A stretch of 64,000 nucleotides of DNA from Spirirestis rafaelensis WJT71-NPBG6 (lineage in GTDB: Bacteria > Cyanobacteriota > Cyanobacteriia > Cyanobacteriales > Nostocaceae). The DNA is taken from positions 1-64,000 of the forward strand of contig JAHHID010000005.1 of NCBI GenBank assembly GCA_019359015.1, in the 5' to 3' direction. Positions 35,848 through 44,806 of the stretch are shown here, piece after piece. The notes below the pieces were generated by a model. It was not told the origin of the DNA and did no database searches. It saw only the letters and a program-made list of their open reading frames with translations. The position numbers were made by a program, and so were the translations under genes. Each line of letters begins with the position of its first letter. Within the stretch, counting starts at the first letter, position 1.

Positions 35848-35997
35848 ATATCAAGTTCGGATAATTAATTATGATTCCCACAGTCATTGCACCCCACCCC
35901 TTAATCCCCTCCCCGCAAGCGGGGAGGGGAGACGAAGCGTAGCTTTGGCGGGGTGGGGTTCTTCGACTTTAATAAGTAATAAGCGCCAACATGATAT
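35848..35997. mobile_element. MITE-like element, 150 bp (short form)
   Basis: Same family as 10274-10548: left end ATATCAAGTTCGGATAATTA, right end complementary ATATCATGTTGGCGCTTATT, and the same GGGGAGGGGAGAC...GGCGGGGTGGGGTTCT core. It lacks the extra hairpin block of the longer copy. No coding capacity. Confidence 0.75.
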
Positions 35998-36029
35998 AAG
36001 TGTTGATTAATCCAAAATCCACGCATTGT

Positions 36030-36179
36030 ATGACTACTACAACCAGACAACTAACCTTTGAAGAGTATCTTAATTATCACTATGACACGGACAATCGTTA
36101 CGAACTCGTGGATAGAGAATTAGTATAAATGCTGCCAGCACGCTTTCCATTAGCAGATTATCTCTTGAGTAATCAATAA
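36030..36179 (+). pseudogene. Uma2 family nuclease-like gene remnant
   Basis: ATG 36030 begins MTTTTRQLTFEEYLNYHYDT, then DNRYELVDRELV and a TAA at 36126-36128. After the stop the same frame continues with a Met-Leu-Pro stretch. Uma2 proteins begin in this way (LTFEEYL...RYELVDGELV.M). Only the N-terminal ~50 codons survive. Confidence 0.75.
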
Positions 36180-36193
36180 AAAACCATGAACTC

Positions 36194-37702
36194 TTAGGAA
36201 CTAGACAGCAATGCTATTTCCTTACCCCTAGATGTATGCAAATCAGAACTGCTATAGTTTTTCAACAACTTACCTAAAATCGATATACCTAAATCAATTT
36301 CTGATTCTGACGGGTTAGAGAAGCTCAACCGCATAGCTGGATAACCCTGCTTATTGGGGAAAAACACTGAACCAGATGCAAATAAAACATTCTCTGCCAT
36401 AGCTTCGTAGCGAATTGCTTCAACACGAACATTGTCTGGCAACTGCACCCAAAGAAACAATCCGCCTTGAGGAATTGTCCATCTTGCTTCTTCGGGAAAG
36501 TAGCGCTCAATTGCTTGCAGCATCACGTTGCGACTGATGAGATTTTCTGTTTGCAGTCTTTTGCGATGACGGCGATAATGTCCGGAAGCGAGATACTCGC
36601 TAACTATTGCTTGGGAAACACTGGATGTTTGGATATCCTGGAGTAACTTCCGCTCGATAAGCGCTCTTATATGCTTGCCTGTAACCACCATATACCCAAC
36701 CCGTAACCCAGGTATCAAAGTTTTAGAAAAAGTCCCGACATAAGTTACTAAATCTTCTCGATCTAAAGCTTTGATTGGTGCTGGTACAGGTTCAAAATTT
36801 AATCCTTCGTAGGCATTATCTTCTAATATATGACATCCATATTTTGCCGCTAATGTCAATAATTGTTGTCGATGAGCTTGTGTTGTCGTTATGCCTGTAG
36901 GATTGTGTAAAGTACTGATAGTGTAAATTAATTTTGGGCGATGACTATCGAGGTATTGCTGCAATAATTCTAAATTTATTCCCTCACCATTCATGGGAAT
37001 ACCAATAATTCTGGCTCCTAAGTTTTCTAAGATAGCGATCGCACCATGATAAGTTGGAGCTTCCACAATTACCCAATCACCTGGTTGCACATAATAATGC
37101 ATTGCCAATGATAAAGCTTGCTCAGAACCATTGGTAATAATTAAATCTTCACTTGTTACCTCTAGTCCTTGCTGTACGAGCATCTGAGCGATTTGTTTGC
37201 GTAGAGTTACTACTCCTTGCGGTACTTCATATGCAAACAAAGTATCAACATTCGTCAGCGCTCGTCTACTAATCAGTGCCATATCTTTTGGCGGACGTGG
37301 CAAGCCACCGCTAAAATTAATCATCCCTTTCTGGGTTTGTGCTTGCACTGCACTCATATGCACTTCAAAAAAAGAAGCTCCTGATTCTGCTGGAATAATC
37401 ACATTTTGTGCTGGTGCAAATGTTGATTTCATATTCGCAGACGAAGTATTCAGGCTATTGACAAAATAGCCTGCTCCTTGACGAGCGCAAACAACCCCAT
37501 CTCCTTCTAAAACGCTATAAGCTTCAATAATCGTTAATTTATTGACTCGCAAATTCTCCGCCAAAGAGCGAATCGAAGGTAAGCGATCGCCTGATTGCAA
37601 TGCTCCAGATTTAATCAGACGACTGATGCGATCTCTGATTTGTAAATAAATTGGTTTAGGTGACTGCCGATCTAAAAAAATCTTCACTTTTTCAGCGCTC
37701 AT
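36194..37702 (-). CDS. MocR-family transcriptional regulator (GntR HTH + aminotransferase domain)
   Basis: 502 aa. Residues about 10-80 are a GntR-type winged helix (IYLQIRDRISRLIKSGALQSGDRLPSIRSLAENL). Residues about 125-480 are a fold-type I aminotransferase domain with the PLP lysine in TFSKTLIPGLRVGYMV and DNAYEGLNF. Such regulators often sense PLP, GABA or related amines. No target operon is obvious; the divergent gene is a 70-aa protein, and the 177-bp gap between them may hold the operator (ACTAGAACAGTTGTCAGCAC... near 37770 is a candidate region). Confidence 0.88.
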   Translation of the reverse strand: MSAEKVKIFLDRQSPKPIYLQIRDRISRLIKSGALQSGDRLPSIRSLAENLRVNKLTIIEAYSVLEGDGVVCARQGAGYFVNSLNTSSANMKSTFAPAQNVIIPAESGASFFEVHMSAVQAQTQKGMINFSGGLPRPPKDMALISRRALTNVDTLFAYEVPQGVVTLRKQIAQMLVQQGLEVTSEDLIITNGSEQALSLAMHYYVQPGDWVIVEAPTYHGAIAILENLGARIIGIPMNGEGINLELLQQYLDSHRPKLIYTISTLHNPTGITTTQAHRQQLLTLAAKYGCHILEDNAYEGLNFEPVPAPIKALDREDLVTYVGTFSKTLIPGLRVGYMVVTGKHIRALIERKLLQDIQTSSVSQAIVSEYLASGHYRRHRKRLQTENLISRNVMLQAIERYFPEEARWTIPQGGLFLWVQLPDNVRVEAIRYEAMAENVLFASGSVFFPNKQGYPAMRLSFSNPSESEIDLGISILGKLLKNYSSSDLHTSRGKEIALLSSS

Positions 37703-37879
37703 TTATCACTACAAGGCAATATAAACGATTTTTTCTATATACGCCCGGTACAGTTCACTATTTTTTAACTAGAACAGTTGTCAGCACAATAACTGTACTA
37801 GTCAAGTTTGCCAAATTTGTATCTTTTCAAGTTGTAAATTCTAAGTGAATCTGAAAGTAAGAGTTAACTAATTACCAAC

Positions 37880-38092
37880 ATGAAAGCATTTAATGTTCCC
37901 TTACTCAAAAAACTTTGGCAAGATTTATTCAGATTTATAGTAACTAGTTCTGAACTACAAGTTTGGCAAACATCAAATAGTCATGGTCATACTTCTTGGC
38001 GAGCTTACGATCCAGCTACAGGAAGCTCTGCTTGTTTTGGTTCTGAAGAAGATATGCGAGCCTGGATTGAACAGCTTTACTATAAAAAATAG
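37880..38092 (+). CDS. small hypothetical protein, 70 aa
   Basis: Starts ATG 37880. The N-terminal half is helical and hydrophobic (LLKKLWQDLFRFIV), the second half is polar with aromatic residues (SWRAYDPATGSSACFGSEEDMRAWIEQLYY). It resembles small conserved cyanobacterial proteins without known function. It is divergent from the MocR gene and followed by a good terminator, so it is probably a real transcription unit, perhaps controlled by MocR. Confidence 0.65.
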   Translation: MKAFNVPLLKKLWQDLFRFIVTSSELQVWQTSNSHGHTSWRAYDPATGSSACFGSEEDMRAWIEQLYYKK

Positions 38093-38118
38093 TTCTAAAA
38101 AAACCGCAGCAACCAGAT

Positions 38119-38150
38119 ACCCGACTTATTAAAGAAGTCGGGTTTATCGT
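38119..38150 (+). terminator. intrinsic terminator
   Basis: ACCCGACTT (38119-38127) pairs with AAGTCGGGT (38135-38143), followed by TTATCGTTTTTC. It lies 27 bp after the 70-aa gene. It could also act backwards for the TetR gene, which ends at 38199. Confidence 0.8.
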
Positions 38151-38198
38151 TTTTCACGAAGTTGGTTTGGGACGTACCCTATAATATTTAATTAATAG

Positions 38199-38816
38199 CT
38201 AATCAGCGCATTTAACGACGAGGTGCATTAAAGCATCAACTAAGCGATCGCTTTCCATCGGCATAATTTCCTTACCATGCATAATTTCGTGAGCAATCAC
38301 TAAATGCAGTAGCGATCCCATCAAAATCCATACCATCGCTTCTGGATCGGGAATATTCAGTTCTGAACGAGAAGCCAGATAAGAAGCTATAATCTCGCTC
38401 CCAGGTTTAGCTATACTGCGAAGAAAAACTTGAGATAATTCCGGAAACCGTGCCGACTCCCCAATCAACATTCGCTGAAATGCTTGATACTCTTTGTCTT
38501 TCAGCATTTGATTCAAGGCTTTTGTTAACAACCCCCGCAAGACAATATTTGGCTCTCCTTCAAGAGGTTCCGTGCCAAAAATTGATTCAAACCGCTTTTT
38601 TGCAAGTTGCTCTACTAAGACTTTAAATAGTCCTTGTTTATCTTGAAAGTGGCTGTAAACTGTCGCTTTAGAAACACCTGCTGCTGCTGCTACCTTATCC
38701 ATACTCGCACCAGCGTAGCCATGCGCTAAAAACTCTTGCATTGCCCCAAGCAAAATTTTTTCGACTTTATCGCTGGAATTCTCCCGCTCAACTTCATTAA
38801 TTTTTATACGTGCCAT
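38199..38816 (-). CDS. TetR/AcrR family transcriptional repressor
   Basis: 205 aa. Residues about 18-65 form the DNA-binding HTH (ILLGAMQEFLAHGYAGASMDKVAAAAGVSKATVYSHFQDKQGLF). The C-terminal helical domain would bind a ligand. It is divergent from the devBCA-type exporter genes, 207 bp apart, and two 17-bp palindromic operators overlap the exporter promoter. It most likely represses the exporter. Confidence 0.9.
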   Translation of the reverse strand: MARIKINEVERENSSDKVEKILLGAMQEFLAHGYAGASMDKVAAAAGVSKATVYSHFQDKQGLFKVLVEQLAKKRFESIFGTEPLEGEPNIVLRGLLTKALNQMLKDKEYQAFQRMLIGESARFPELSQVFLRSIAKPGSEIIASYLASRSELNIPDPEAMVWILMGSLLHLVIAHEIMHGKEIMPMESDRLVDALMHLVVKCAD

Positions 38817-38941
38817 TTTTTAATTAACCTGATAAGTAAAAGTAAACAATAACGCCTAAAATCTAATTTGTTGTGCGATGATATCGCCTCAGAGCTTGTC
38901 TGTAAACAATTTTATCGTCAGGGTGAGTTGGATTCGCTGAC

Positions 38942-38994
38942 TTGACGAAACTACTCCGTTTAGTTTAGTATTTATGCAACTAGACGGTTTAGTT
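38942..38994 (+). promoter_or_regulatory. exporter promoter with two 17-bp operators
   Basis: Two sites of the form AACTA-N7-TAGTT lie at 38949-38965 and 38978-38994, 29 bp apart. The second is the better palindrome (AACTAGACGGTTTAGTT, 14 of 16 paired positions). A promoter-like TTGACG (38942-38947) with TAGTAT (38966-38971) has the first operator in its spacer. This is the layout of a TetR-repressed efflux promoter. Confidence 0.65.
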
Positions 38995-39023
38995 TCGTTA
39001 GCCGCTAGTAAGAAGGCAATGCT

Positions 39024-40328
39024 ATGGCGCAAAACTTGAAAATAGATGGTTTGAATTCCCAGACTATTTGGCGATCGCCTGTGATGTTAGCAATTGCAGC
39101 ATCTTTGCTAACGGGCATAATCAGCGTTTATACGGTAACGCGGTTTCAGAATCAAGTTACTCAAAAGCAAGAGGTTCCTGCCTCGATTCAGCCAGTAGTA
39201 AAAACAGTCACAGCAATGGGACGGTTAGAGCCAAAAGGAGAGGTAGCCAAACTTTCAGCAGCTACCGCGAATGAAGGAAATCGAGTAGACAAACTGTTGG
39301 TAAAAGAAGGCGATCGCGTCAAAGCTGGGCAGATAATTGCCATTATGGACAGTCGCGATCGCCTACAAGCCAGTTTGGTTGAAGCACAAAAACAAGTTCA
39401 AGTTGCTTCTTCACGTTTAGCCCAAGTAAAAGCAGGAGCCAAACAGGGAGAAATTGGAGCGCGTCAAGCTACAGTCAGCCGTTTGCAAGCAGAACTAGAA
39501 GGAAATAGGAAAACTCAGCAAGCCACAATTAATCGCCTACAAGCAGAACTGCAAGGTCAACAACAAAGCTTACAAGCAACAGTTGCGCGTGTAGCTGCCG
39601 AAAAGCGTAACGCTCAAGCAGACGTTCAACGTTACGAAACTTTATACAAACAAGGAGCGATTTCTAGTCAAGAAGTTGATAAAAGACGCCTCAGCGCAGA
39701 AACTGCAAATCAGCAGCTAATCGAAAGCCAAGCCACCCAGACAAGAACCATCGCCACTATACAACAGCAGCTTGTCGAAGCCAAAGCCAACCGAGACAAA
39801 ACCATCGCCACTCTACAACAGCAGCTTGTCGAAGCAAAAGCCACCTTAAACCAAACAGCAGAAGTGCGTCCCACAGATGTAGCAACTTCGCAAGCAGAGA
39901 TAGAAAGCGCTCAAGCCACCGTTCAGAAAATTAAAGCACAACTCGAACAAGCATACATCCGCGCACCCAAAGCAGGGCAAATCTTGAAGATTAATACACG
40001 CGCTGGTGAAACCGTTGGTAATGAGGGAATTGTCGATTTAGGTCAAACCGACCAGATGTATGCAGTTGCAGAAGTCTACCAAAGTGATATTAACAAAGTG
40101 CGATCGGGGCAACGAGTGCGAGTAACTGGCGATTCTCTTTCTGGTGAATTGCAGGGAACAGTAGATTGGGTTGGAATGCAGGTACAGCGACAGAATGTTA
40201 TCAACACCGATCCCAGTGAAAATATAGATGCCAAAGTCGTTGAAGTTCATGTGCAACTAAATGAAGCTTCTAGCCAAAAAGCTGCCAACTTAACTAATTT
40301 ACAAGTCAAGGTGGTAATTGAATTATGA
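39024..40328 (+). CDS. devB: DevB-like membrane fusion protein (HlyD family)
   Basis: 434 aa. One N-terminal membrane helix (about 20-40), a biotinyl/lipoyl half-motif (LEPKGEVAKLSA, VKEGDRVKAGQIIAIMD), a long alpha-helical hairpin (about 120-300), the second half-motif (YIRAPKAGQILKINTRAGETV) and beta-barrel. The hairpin holds an 18-residue tandem repeat (TIATIQQQLVEAKANRDK and a near copy), from a 54-bp DNA duplication at about 39747-39854. DevBCA exporters pump glycolipids or other lipids across the envelope, with TolC. The TetR link suggests induction by a compound rather than by heterocyst development. Confidence 0.85.
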   Translation: MAQNLKIDGLNSQTIWRSPVMLAIAASLLTGIISVYTVTRFQNQVTQKQEVPASIQPVVKTVTAMGRLEPKGEVAKLSAATANEGNRVDKLLVKEGDRVKAGQIIAIMDSRDRLQASLVEAQKQVQVASSRLAQVKAGAKQGEIGARQATVSRLQAELEGNRKTQQATINRLQAELQGQQQSLQATVARVAAEKRNAQADVQRYETLYKQGAISSQEVDKRRLSAETANQQLIESQATQTRTIATIQQQLVEAKANRDKTIATLQQQLVEAKATLNQTAEVRPTDVATSQAEIESAQATVQKIKAQLEQAYIRAPKAGQILKINTRAGETVGNEGIVDLGQTDQMYAVAEVYQSDINKVRSGQRVRVTGDSLSGELQGTVDWVGMQVQRQNVINTDPSENIDAKVVEVHVQLNEASSQKAANLTNLQVKVVIEL

Positions 40329-41500
40329 TTGGATTTATACAGCAATTGCAGCGACGAACACCTCTAGGATGGCTGCAATTAAATCATGAAAAAAGTCGTC
40401 TTTTAGTAGCATTATCAGGAATTGCCTTTGCTGATGTTCTCATGTTTATGCAGCTTGGGTTCCAAAATGCACTTTATGACAGTAACACCCGTCTAAATCG
40501 CGTTTTACAAACTGATATAGTTTTACTTAGTCCTCAAGCCCGTAACATCCAAAGTTTATCTACATTTTCTCGGCGACGATTGTACCAAGCTGCGGACATT
40601 CAAGGAGTGAAGTCTGCTGAACCTTTATATATCAGCACAGTCACATGGAAAAATCCCCAAACCCGCCGCAAGACAACGATACAAGTCATGGGTTTTAATC
40701 CTGAAAAACCAGCATTAAACTTACCAGAAGTTAACCAGCAATTAGAAACAATTAAACTACCAGATACCTTTTTATTTGACCAGAGTGCCAAAGGAGAATA
40801 CAAAGAAGCTTTTGCCCAAATTGAACAAGGAAAAACTGTTACTACCGAAATAGAAAAGCATACCATTTCTATTAATGGCTTGTTTAAATTAGGTTCTTCC
40901 TTTGGCGCTGATGGTACTTTAATTTCCAGCGATCAGAACTTTTTGCGGCTATTTCCTCGGCGACAAGCAGGTAGTATTAGTCTTGGGTTAATTTATTTAG
41001 AACCAGGCTATGACTCAAAGCAAGTAGCAACAGCATTGCAATCCTATTTAACAAATGATGTCAAAGTCCTGACTCGCGAGGAATTTATCAAATTTGAAGA
41101 AGACTACTGGAAAAAAGAAAGTCCCATTGGCTTTATCTTTGGTCTAGGTGTGTCAATGGGTTTTATAGTCGGTGTGATTATCGTTTATCAAGTACTGTCC
41201 ACCGATGTCAATGCTCACATGAAAGAATACGCCACCTTTAAAGCAATGGGTTATAACAATTTATATTTATTGGGCGTCGTATTTGAAGAAGCGATCATCC
41301 TTGCCTTTTTAGGCTTCATCCCAGGAGCAATCGTACCCTTGGGGCTTTACCATCTGACTCGAAATGCCACAAATTTGCCGATTTACATGACTTTAGCAAG
41401 AGCCTTTATGGTCTTATTGCTGACTATTACCATGTGTATGATATCCGGGGCGATCGCCACCCGCAAAGTTCAATCTGCTGACCCCGCTGATATGTTTTAA
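40325..41500 (+). CDS. devC: DevC-like ABC exporter permease
   Basis: 391 aa with one N-terminal helix (about 28-48), a large periplasmic domain and three C-terminal helices (about 275-385), the FtsX/MacB layout. It starts with ATG overlapping the devB stop (ATGA), so the two are translationally coupled. It forms the membrane channel of the DevBCA complex. Confidence 0.88.
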   Translation: MIGFIQQLQRRTPLGWLQLNHEKSRLLVALSGIAFADVLMFMQLGFQNALYDSNTRLNRVLQTDIVLLSPQARNIQSLSTFSRRRLYQAADIQGVKSAEPLYISTVTWKNPQTRRKTTIQVMGFNPEKPALNLPEVNQQLETIKLPDTFLFDQSAKGEYKEAFAQIEQGKTVTTEIEKHTISINGLFKLGSSFGADGTLISSDQNFLRLFPRRQAGSISLGLIYLEPGYDSKQVATALQSYLTNDVKVLTREEFIKFEEDYWKKESPIGFIFGLGVSMGFIVGVIIVYQVLSTDVNAHMKEYATFKAMGYNNLYLLGVVFEEAIILAFLGFIPGAIVPLGLYHLTRNATNLPIYMTLARAFMVLLLTITMCMISGAIATRKVQSADPADMF

Positions 41501-41562
41501 CGGGGCATTGGACATAGAAAGAATTTCTTACTCAAATAAACCTCATAGAGCGTCTTTAATAA

Positions 41563-41616
41563 CCTTTTGCCCATTGCCCATTGCCCATTGCCCAATGCCC
41601 AATGCCCAATGCCCAA
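41563..41616. repeat. TTGCCCA heptanucleotide repeat inside the devBCA operon
   Basis: About seven copies of TTGCCCA, shading into ATGCCCA, fill the spacer between devC and devA. A repeat in an operon spacer could change the distance from the RBS, though the devA start is 17 bp beyond it. Confidence 0.9.
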
Positions 41617-41632
41617 CAATATTACAATCAAC

Positions 41633-42331
41633 ATGGAACCTGTTATTTCTATTAAAAATCTCGACCATTACTTCGGTCACGGTCAACTTCGCAAGCAAGT
41701 TCTTTTTGATATCAACTTAGATATTAATGCTGGTGAAATTATCATCATGACTGGTCCCTCTGGTTCTGGTAAAACTACGCTTCTGACTATGGCAGGAGGT
41801 TTACGTTCTGCTCAATTTGGTAGTTTGCAGGTATTAGGACGGGAACTTTGCAAAGCTAGTGCAAAACAACTTACCTTAGCGCGACGCAGTAATGGTTATA
41901 TTTTCCAAGCGCACAACTTACACGGTAGCTTAACAGCACTCCAGAACGTCAGAATGGCTTTGGAACTGCAAAAGGATCTTTCGCCGCAAGAAATGAAAAC
42001 CCGTTCAGCGGAGATGCTGGAACTGGTAGGATTAGGAAATCGCCTCAATTACTATCCCGATGATTTGTCAGGTGGACAAAAACAAAGAGTAGCGATCGCT
42101 CGCGCTTTAGTCAATCATCCGAAAATTGTCTTAGCAGACGAACCCACAGCTGCCCTTGACAGTAAATCCGGTCGAGATGTAGTCAACTTGATGCAAACAC
42201 TAGCCAAAGAACAAGGCTGTACCATTCTCTTGGTGACTCATGACAACCGCATTTTAGATATTGCCGACCACATAGTTTACATGGAAGATGGAAAGCTAGC
42301 CGATGCTCCTGCTGCTGTTGCCGCAGGTTAA
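41633..42331 (+). CDS. devA: DevA-like ABC exporter ATPase
   Basis: 232 aa from ATG 41633; the frame extends 5' through the heptamer repeat but that part is not protein-like. Walker A GPSGSGKTT, signature LSGGQKQR, Walker B VLADEPTAALDS, H-loop THDNR. It is a MacB/LolD-type ATPase and completes the TetR-linked exporter. The C-terminal end is Ala-rich. Confidence 0.9.
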   Translation: MEPVISIKNLDHYFGHGQLRKQVLFDINLDINAGEIIIMTGPSGSGKTTLLTMAGGLRSAQFGSLQVLGRELCKASAKQLTLARRSNGYIFQAHNLHGSLTALQNVRMALELQKDLSPQEMKTRSAEMLELVGLGNRLNYYPDDLSGGQKQRVAIARALVNHPKIVLADEPTAALDSKSGRDVVNLMQTLAKEQGCTILLVTHDNRILDIADHIVYMEDGKLADAPAAVAAG

Positions 42332-42489
42332 TGCAACACCTGAAAACTCTCTTCCCCAGTCCCCAGTCCCCAGTAGTCTGCCAAGGCAACTTTGTGGGGT
42401 TTATGGTAAGAAAATCAAGTTCTTTCCCCCCCTGCTTCCCCTGCCTAAGAAAGCCTGCCTTCACCCGTCAAAATTGGGTTGGTCGAGTA

Positions 42490-43290
42490 CTAGTCCCCAG
42501 CATAAACTGCGATCGCGTGCGGTACTTTACGCTTTGTTGAAATCAAAGAATTTCCATTTATTATCAAAAATGTGCTTCCACCACCGTCAAGCATCGCTGT
42601 TCCACTTGCACCAAACCCCGTAAGAACATTGGATGCATCAATTTGACGCGCATAACTACTCGAATAAAAAATTACAGTTTCTTTTGTACCATTGCCGTCA
42701 TCATCCCGCACCCCAACAAACGTTCTCGGTAAATAACTGAAAGCAGACTTATTTGCAACTCCGTCAAGTGCCCCTACTACCTCCGGGGTTGAATCGAAAG
42801 TCTCTTTCGCATAACTTTGAATATTAGCAATTCCTTGGTCGGGGTTGAAAGAGAATGTGCGGATCTGTCCGGGGTATTCTTTAGCGATCGCATAGCCGTA
42901 ACTAATCGTACTACCACCAAGCTTCAAACCGAACGCAATACCCGTAGGATCATCATTCGTGGAAAAAAAGGAAGCATTGACAACAACTTTAGCCTTTCGG
43001 GTTGATGTATTTTGTTTAACAGCATCTTGCCAAAATTCCGAGGGCAATTTTTTCTTTACTATGCCCTCAGGTGTACCCTCGACTGTACCTGTCAAATTCC
43101 GTATAGTTCCCTTTTCTAAATTTACAACGGTAACATAATCTGAATTTCCATTTGCGTAATCTGTTTTGTAAACTTGCACGCCACTTTCCGAAAGTATCAG
43201 CTTGAAGCCTTTGGGAATTGGTAAAGCCTGCGCTGTATAAATTTGTAATGTGATTACAATCAAAGTAGTTGCCAAGCTTAAAGACAGCAA
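42490..43290 (-). CDS. phosphodiester glycosidase family protein (NAGPA/DUF2233-like)
   Basis: 266 aa from TTG 43290. The family signs are VVVNASFFSTNDDPTGIAFGL (NAxFF) and TAMLDGGGSTFLII (DGGGS) with a final HAIAVYA. These proteins remove sugar-phosphodiester caps in some bacteria and eukaryotes; here the substrate is unknown. The N-terminus is a signal peptide (LSLSLATTLIVITLQIYTAQA). No ATG exists in frame; an ATG at 43335-43337 would give a better start if one T were added to a T6 run. It is one of two such proteins in the window. Confidence 0.75.
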   Translation of the reverse strand: MLSLSLATTLIVITLQIYTAQALPIPKGFKLILSESGVQVYKTDYANGNSDYVTVVNLEKGTIRNLTGTVEGTPEGIVKKKLPSEFWQDAVKQNTSTRKAKVVVNASFFSTNDDPTGIAFGLKLGGSTISYGYAIAKEYPGQIRTFSFNPDQGIANIQSYAKETFDSTPEVVGALDGVANKSAFSYLPRTFVGVRDDDGNGTKETVIFYSSSYARQIDASNVLTGFGASGTAMLDGGGSTFLIINGNSLISTKRKVPHAIAVYAGD

Positions 43291-43337
43291 CTTTCTACTT
43301 TGGGTAAAAAATTCCCACCCGTGAGAAGTTTATTCAT

Positions 43338-43689
43338 GATGGATAGAAAAAAATCAGTATATTAGACCTCTTGCACTCATTCTATAAATGTATGTTTTTT
43401 CATCCCCTTTCCCCTTTCCCCTACTTCTGCAAGAAGTCTATTGGCGATCGCACTACATGTAATACCACTTTTCCATAAAAATAAGCCAAATTAGCCCACG
43501 CAGGTGGGCTTTGTTAGTATAGTCCCACCCTTCGCTTAGTGAGGGCTTTTTCGCATTGCCCAACCCATCCGTCCTTCATATTTAATTTTTTCGACCTACT
43601 TATGCAAAAATATCTGGTTGAGTTAGGAAACACAACTGACAATAGGCTAGTCTCTTGTTCAACAGAAAGCTTAAGATTTTTTGTGTAAT
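43338..43689. other. intergenic region with hairpins
   Basis: The 350-bp gap between divergent genes holds GCCCAC-GCAG-GTGGGC followed by TTTGTT (43494-43515), a terminator-like hairpin, and a second pair CCCACCCTTCGC...GTGAGGGCTTTTT near 43523-43550. Both look like repeat elements used as terminators. Promoters for the flanking genes are presumably nearer their starts. Confidence 0.55.
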
Positions 43690-44625
43690 ATGACTATCGA
43701 CGATCGCCCCAGTAATTCTCAAAATAAGTTGCTCTGTTCTGTCCTCAAAGGCTTAAAACCCTATCACCGTGCAGTCGGATTATTCATGGGGATGTTTGCT
43801 GCTTTCCCCGTCGCTTTAGCATTGCCTGTAGATGCCTTGCAAGTAAAAGTTACACCGAGTAAACCTGATTTAGGCGATACCTTATCGGTAATAATTAATT
43901 TAGATAATCCGGCTAATGGTAGTAATCCCACGGTAATTAGTGGAGAAAAAACTTACCCAGTATTTGAAATTGCCCCCAATCAATATCGCGCTTTTGTCCC
44001 GACAACACCATTAGAAAGCGCAGGAACTAGAACCTTTCGGGTTTCCGGGGATGGAAGCGTGCAAAACTTGTCTGTGCCAGTGGGCGATCGCAAATTTCCC
44101 GTACAACGGATTAATCTACCACCTGGAAAAGCCGGAATAGGCGCCACAGAGCTTGAACTCAAGCGTGTAGCAGCTTTTAAAGCATTAATGACACCAGAAA
44201 AATATTGGAATGGTGCTTTTATCAAACCAAACGGCGGAAGAATTTCCACAATTTATGGTGTACGTCGCTACTATAATGGTAAATTTGCAAAAGACTATTA
44301 CCATCGTGGCGTTGACTACGCTGGTGCAGCCGGTTCGCCCGTAGTTGCCCCAGCCGCTGGACGAGTCGCGTTGGTAGGTACAGTATCGCAAGGTTTCCGG
44401 GTTCACGGTAACGTAGTGGGGATTGACCACGGTCAAGGAGTTACCAGCATTTTTATGCACTTGAGTCGAATCAATGTTAAAGAAGGCGATATGGTGCAAC
44501 CTGGTCAATTAATTGGCGCAGTGGGAGCAACAGGCGCTTCCACAGGTCCACATTTACACTGGGGACTATATGTCAACGGGCAATCTGTTGACCCAACACC
44601 CTGGCGAACTTCTGGAGTTCAATAG
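43690..44625 (+). CDS. M23 family metallopeptidase (LysM-less endopeptidase)
   Basis: 311 aa from ATG 43690. A membrane/signal segment (about 27-48) is followed by a beta-rich domain (about 50-140) and an M23 (LytM) domain with the Zn ligands His and Asp in YHRGVDYAG and the HxH motif in GPHLHWGLYV. An additional His lies in SIFMHLSRI. It should cut peptidoglycan cross-bridges or activate amidases in the periplasm. It opens the envelope gene cluster. Confidence 0.88.
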   Translation: MTIDDRPSNSQNKLLCSVLKGLKPYHRAVGLFMGMFAAFPVALALPVDALQVKVTPSKPDLGDTLSVIINLDNPANGSNPTVISGEKTYPVFEIAPNQYRAFVPTTPLESAGTRTFRVSGDGSVQNLSVPVGDRKFPVQRINLPPGKAGIGATELELKRVAAFKALMTPEKYWNGAFIKPNGGRISTIYGVRRYYNGKFAKDYYHRGVDYAGAAGSPVVAPAAGRVALVGTVSQGFRVHGNVVGIDHGQGVTSIFMHLSRINVKEGDMVQPGQLIGAVGATGASTGPHLHWGLYVNGQSVDPTPWRTSGVQ

Positions 44626-44806
44626 CCCAAATGCGATGCGATCGCCCGTTTTACCGCTCCTTGGCGGTAGGACGTAGCAGGAGCGATCGCCCATGTCTTT
44701 AGGTAATTAATATATTTATCTAATTTCTTTGCATTTTGCCAACAATTAGGCAAAATAAAATGGATTGATTTGCTACCGTCCCTACCTTGCTTGGTGGCGT
44801 AAAAAC

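Noticed and set aside
41567-41632. Longer start for DevA through the heptamer repeat
   Set aside because: The extra residues are only translated repeat (Pro/Cys/Asn-rich); ATG 41633 begins the normal protein.
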